Assembly: GCF_900104255.1 (NCBI RefSeq)
Contig: NZ_FNKZ01000005.1
Span: 1-9,364, forward strand
DNA: 9,364 nt
Origin: Pseudoxanthomonas sp. CF385
GTDB lineage: Bacteria > Pseudomonadota > Gammaproteobacteria > Xanthomonadales > Xanthomonadaceae
Reading direction: 5' to 3'
Shown: piece by piece, positions 7,244-9,364 of the stretch
Layout: every line of letters begins with the position of its first letter
Numbering within the stretch: position 1 is the first letter of the stretch
Position numbers and translations under genes: made by a program
Notes under the pieces: model-generated
Databases searched by the model: none
The model's input: only the letters and a program-made list of their open reading frames with translations
What the model was told of the DNA's origin: nothing

Positions 7244-7732
7244 ATGAGCGACAAGAAGAGCCAGGCCACGGCGACCGCCGAGGAATTCCTCAGCTTCACC
7301 CTGGGAGACGAGCACTACGGCGTCGATATCCTGAAGGTGCAGGAGATCCGCGGCTACGATTCGGTCACCCGCCTGCCGGATGCCCCCGACTACATCAAGG
7401 GCGTGATCAACCTGCGCGGCACCATCGTGCCGGTGATCGACCTGCGCCTGAAGCTGCGGCTGAAGGAAGCGCGCTACGACGCCTTCACCGTGATGATCGT
7501 GCTGAACGTCGAGGACCGCGTCGTCGGCATCGTCGTGGACAGCGTGTCCGACGTGATCGGCCTGGCCGCGGAACAGATCCGCCCCACGCCGGAGTTCGGC
7601 GCCAGCGTCGATACCCGCTTCATCTCGGGCATCGGCACCGTCGACGACCGCATGCTGATCCTGCTCGACATCGAGACGCTGATCGACAGCGCCGACTTCG
7701 GCCAGCCGCTGCCGGAGCAGGCCGCGGCCTGA
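7244..7732 (+). CDS. cheW: CheW chemotaxis coupling protein
   Basis: This is a soluble cytoplasmic adaptor of 162 residues, typical for CheW. It links the receptor hairpin tips to the P5 domain of the histidine kinase CheA. A single CheW-like (SH3-type) domain covers about residues 13-150. Diagnostic features are VQEI at 32-35, a VTRLP-type segment followed by IKGVINLRG (51-59, with the conserved Arg at 58), IVPVIDLR (61-68) and VVDSVSDVI (97-105). The start at 7244 has AGGAG 8 nt upstream. An in-frame GTG at 7184 would add 20 residues, but it coincides with the predicted transcription start. The gene sits between two receptor genes with its own FliA-type promoter and a strong terminator. More than one cheW is common in such genomes, so this need not be the only copy. 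Confidence 0.97.
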   Translation: MSDKKSQATATAEEFLSFTLGDEHYGVDILKVQEIRGYDSVTRLPDAPDYIKGVINLRGTIVPVIDLRLKLRLKEARYDAFTVMIVLNVEDRVVGIVVDSVSDVIGLAAEQIRPTPEFGASVDTRFISGIGTVDDRMLILLDIETLIDSADFGQPLPEQAAA

Positions 7733-7756
7733 TCCGCGCCAGGCAGGAACTCCCCG

Positions 7757-7795
7757 AGGGGACTGCGGGCCGCAAGGTCCGTGGTCCCCTTTTTT
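7757..7795 (+). terminator. Rho-independent terminator after cheW
   Basis: Arms AGGGGAC (7757-7763) and GTCCCCT (7784-7790) are extended inward by TGCGGG (7764-7769) pairing with TCCGTG (7778-7783) through some G-U pairs. The loop has 8 nt, and six T residues run through 7790-7795. The hairpin lies 24 bp past the cheW stop and is the strongest terminator in the window. Confidence 0.9.
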
Positions 7796-7853
7796 CTGGG
7801 CGCGCGACGCCGCGGGCGTCTCCGTCTTTCGTCGTAAGGGATGCAAAGCACCC

Positions 7854-7880
7854 TGAATTTCCTGCAGGCAACGCCGCTAT
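7854..7880 (+). promoter_or_regulatory. Degenerate sigma-28 (FliA) promoter of MCP-D
   Basis: The -35 box TGAA (7854-7857), a 15-bp spacer and the -10 box GCCGCTAT (7873-7880) fit FliA with a mismatch in each box. GTACG starts 5 bp after the -10 box (7886). It is weaker than the other four sites, but its spacing is identical and it gives a leader of about 50 nt. Confidence 0.6.
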
Positions 7881-7886
7881 TGCAGG
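7861..7886 (+). repeat. CCTGCA/TGCAGG inverted repeat spanning the MCP-D -10 box
   Basis: CCTGCA (7861-7866) and its reverse complement TGCAGG (7881-7886) flank 14 bp that contain the -10 box. TGCAGG also occurs at 7863-7868, giving a direct repeat with an 18-bp period. Its position suggests an operator that could block RNA polymerase. No regulator is identified. Confidence 0.35.
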
Positions 7887-7935
7887 TACGGGCATTCCGC
7901 CCACACAGGCCCACGCCTGCCCCCCGAGATCCCGC

Positions 7936-9364
7936 ATGAACATCAACGCCAAGCTCGCCCGCACGCTCTCCAACGTTCCCCTCAAGCGCAAGTTCTTCCT
8001 CCAGACCGTCCTGGTCGCCATCGGCACGGTCGCCCTGGCCGTGGTCGCCGCCCGCATGCAGTACCTGGACCTGACCGGCACCCGCCAGGCAGGCCTGAAG
8101 GCGCAGACGGAGATGGCGCTGGGCGTGATCGAGGGCTACGCCAAGCAGGTGCAAGCCGGCTCGATGGAGGAAGCCGCGGCGAAGGAAGGCGCGCTCGCCA
8201 CGCTCGCCACGATGCAGGCGAACAAGGGCGTGGACTACTTCTTCGTCACCGACGAGGCGCCGGTGATGCTGATGCACCCTACCCGGCCAGATCTGATCGG
8301 CAAGCCGCTGCAGGACGTGCAGAGCCCGGACGGCAAGCACATCTTCCCGGAGTTCGTGCGCGTCGCGAAGGCCGGCGGCGGGACGGTCGACTACAGCTGG
8401 GCGAAGGCCGGCGAAGAAGATCCCGTGCCGAAGACCTCCTACGCGGCCCTTTACCAACCCTGGGGCTGGGTGATCGGCACCGGCGTCTACATCGACGACA
8501 CGCAGGCGCAGGCGCTGCAGTTCACCTTCATCATGACCGTTGCCGGCGGCGCGCTGGTACTGCTGAACATGCTGATCGGCTTCGTCATCGGCCAGTCCGT
8601 CCTGCATCCGGTCTCGCGCGCCCTGGCCGCCATCAAGGGCGTGTCCCGCGGCGACCTGAGCGTGCGCATCGGTCATCACGGCCGTGATGAAGTCGGCCAG
8701 ATGCTCAAGGCGACCGACGAAATGGTGCACATGCTGGAGCGCTTCTCGCTGGAGACCCGCGAGATGATCCGCCTGCACGAAGCCGAGGACATCAGCCACC
8801 GCATGCCGGAGGATTTCCCCGGCGTGTACGGCGAACTCGCCGGCGGCATCAACACGATGATGTTCGAACACCTGGACGCGTTCCGCGATGCGATCGGCAT
8901 CCTGCAGCGCTACGCCAACGGCGACCTCAGCCAGGATGCGCGCCGCCTGCCCGGCACGCGCGCGTTCCTGCACCAGGCAATGGACACGGCGAAGGCCAGC
9001 CTGCTGGCCATCAATGCCGAGATCAACCGCCTGGCCCAGGCGGCAGCCGCCGGCGACTTCGGCGTGCGCGGCGACGAAGCCCGCTTCCGCGACGACTTCC
9101 TGGCGATGGTGAAGGGCCTCAATGCGATGATGGCCACCAGCGACCGCAACCTGGCGCAATTGTCCGCTTTGCTCCGTGCGATCGCCGATGGCGACCTGAC
9201 CGCGCGGATGGAAGGCGACTTCCACGGCGTGTTCGCCACCATGCGCGACGACGCCAATGCGACGGTGGCCCAGCTGACCGAGATCGTGGGCGGCATCCAG
9301 ATGGCGTCGCTGAGCATCAACACCGCCGCCGGCGAAATCGCCGCCGGCAACAACGACCTCTCGC
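7936..9364 (+). CDS. Methyl-accepting chemotaxis protein MCP-D with sCache_2-type sensor, 5' part (3' truncated by window)
   Basis: The frame is open from the ATG at 7936 to the window end, giving 476 codons and no stop. TM1 is about residues 20-39. The periplasmic domain of about 155 residues resembles single Cache type 2 (VDYFFVTDE at 99-107, MHPTRPDLIGKPL at 113-125, YQPWGWVIGTGVYIDD at 173-188). Known members of this family often bind small organic acids, but the ligand here cannot be predicted. TM2 is about 197-219. Five HAMP-like units follow with turns at 239, 284, 329, 373 and 419, nearly the same spacing as in MCP-B. The first helix of the signalling bundle begins near 461, and the sequence breaks off before the methylation sites and tip. 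Only a weak GAG precedes the start. The promoter is degenerate. Confidence 0.95.
   Translation, partial: MNINAKLARTLSNVPLKRKFFLQTVLVAIGTVALAVVAARMQYLDLTGTRQAGLKAQTEMALGVIEGYAKQVQAGSMEEAAAKEGALATLATMQANKGVDYFFVTDEAPVMLMHPTRPDLIGKPLQDVQSPDGKHIFPEFVRVAKAGGGTVDYSWAKAGEEDPVPKTSYAALYQPWGWVIGTGVYIDDTQAQALQFTFIMTVAGGALVLLNMLIGFVIGQSVLHPVSRALAAIKGVSRGDLSVRIGHHGRDEVGQMLKATDEMVHMLERFSLETREMIRLHEAEDISHRMPEDFPGVYGELAGGINTMMFEHLDAFRDAIGILQRYANGDLSQDARRLPGTRAFLHQAMDTAKASLLAINAEINRLAQAAAAGDFGVRGDEARFRDDFLAMVKGLNAMMATSDRNLAQLSALLRAIADGDLTARMEGDFHGVFATMRDDANATVAQLTEIVGGIQMASLSINTAAGEIAAGNNDLS
9190..9287 (+). repeat. Conserved last-HAMP tract, MCP-D copy
   Basis: This tract matches MCP-B 2401-2498 with one mismatch in 98 bp, while the flanking HAMP array is much more diverged. 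This fits local gene conversion or very strong constraint at the junction to the output module. Confidence 0.9.

Noticed and set aside
1..9364. CRISPR arrays, tRNA or rRNA genes, insertion sequences and attachment sites
   Set aside because: No spaced short repeats, transposase-like frames, RNA gene sequences or flanking duplications were seen. The large repeats are all parts of paralogous MCP genes.

Overview
The window is high-GC, densely coding DNA (roughly two thirds G+C by eye). It holds part of a chemotaxis gene cluster, and every gene lies on the + strand. The order is: 3' end of a methyl-accepting chemotaxis protein (MCP-A, 1-579), a complete MCP with a Cache_3/Cache_2-type sensor (MCP-B, 754-3381), a YcgR-type PilZ protein (3524-4303), a complete MCP with a dCache sensor and a PAS domain (MCP-C, 4456-7146), cheW (7244-7732), and the 5' part of an sCache_2-type MCP (MCP-D, 7936 to the window end). 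Tandem MCPs with ycgR and cheW, FliA-type promoters and this codon use fit a flagellated gammaproteobacterium of the Xanthomonadaceae/Lysobacteraceae (Xanthomonas, Lysobacter, Luteimonas, Pseudoxanthomonas or similar). The genus cannot be fixed from the sequence alone.

All five genes whose 5' ends are visible have their own upstream match to a sigma-28 (FliA) promoter, with exactly 15 bp between the -35 and -10 elements: TCAA/GCCGATAT, TAAA/GCCGATAC, TCAA/GCCGATAC, TAAA/GCCGATCT and a degenerate TGAA/GCCGCTAT. In four of them a GTGAC or GTGAT motif follows exactly 5 bp after the -10 box, at the expected transcription start; the fifth has GTACG there. GC-rich hairpins follow MCP-A and MCP-B, and a strong hairpin with a T-run follows cheW. 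The layout is therefore a series of mostly single-gene transcription units in one flagellar regulon, not one long operon. No gene-free stretch exceeds about 205 bp.

The receptors share an almost interchangeable cytoplasmic output module but carry different sensors. MCP-B and MCP-D have five HAMP-like units at a regular 44-46 residue spacing. In MCP-C a PAS domain occupies the middle of that array. The PAS domain carries a His and a Trp, 49 residues apart, that match the haem-binding His and ligand-stabilising Trp I recall for Pseudomonas Aer2, so MCP-C may sense both a periplasmic ligand and oxygen. Nucleotide identity between the output modules, including silent sites, is patchy and points to gene conversion. 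MCP-A and MCP-B end in a CheR/CheB tether of the xWxxF type; MCP-C does not.

Functionally, the receptors would form arrays with CheW and a CheA encoded elsewhere. YcgR would couple c-di-GMP to flagellar motor braking, and FliA would switch everything on late in flagellar assembly.
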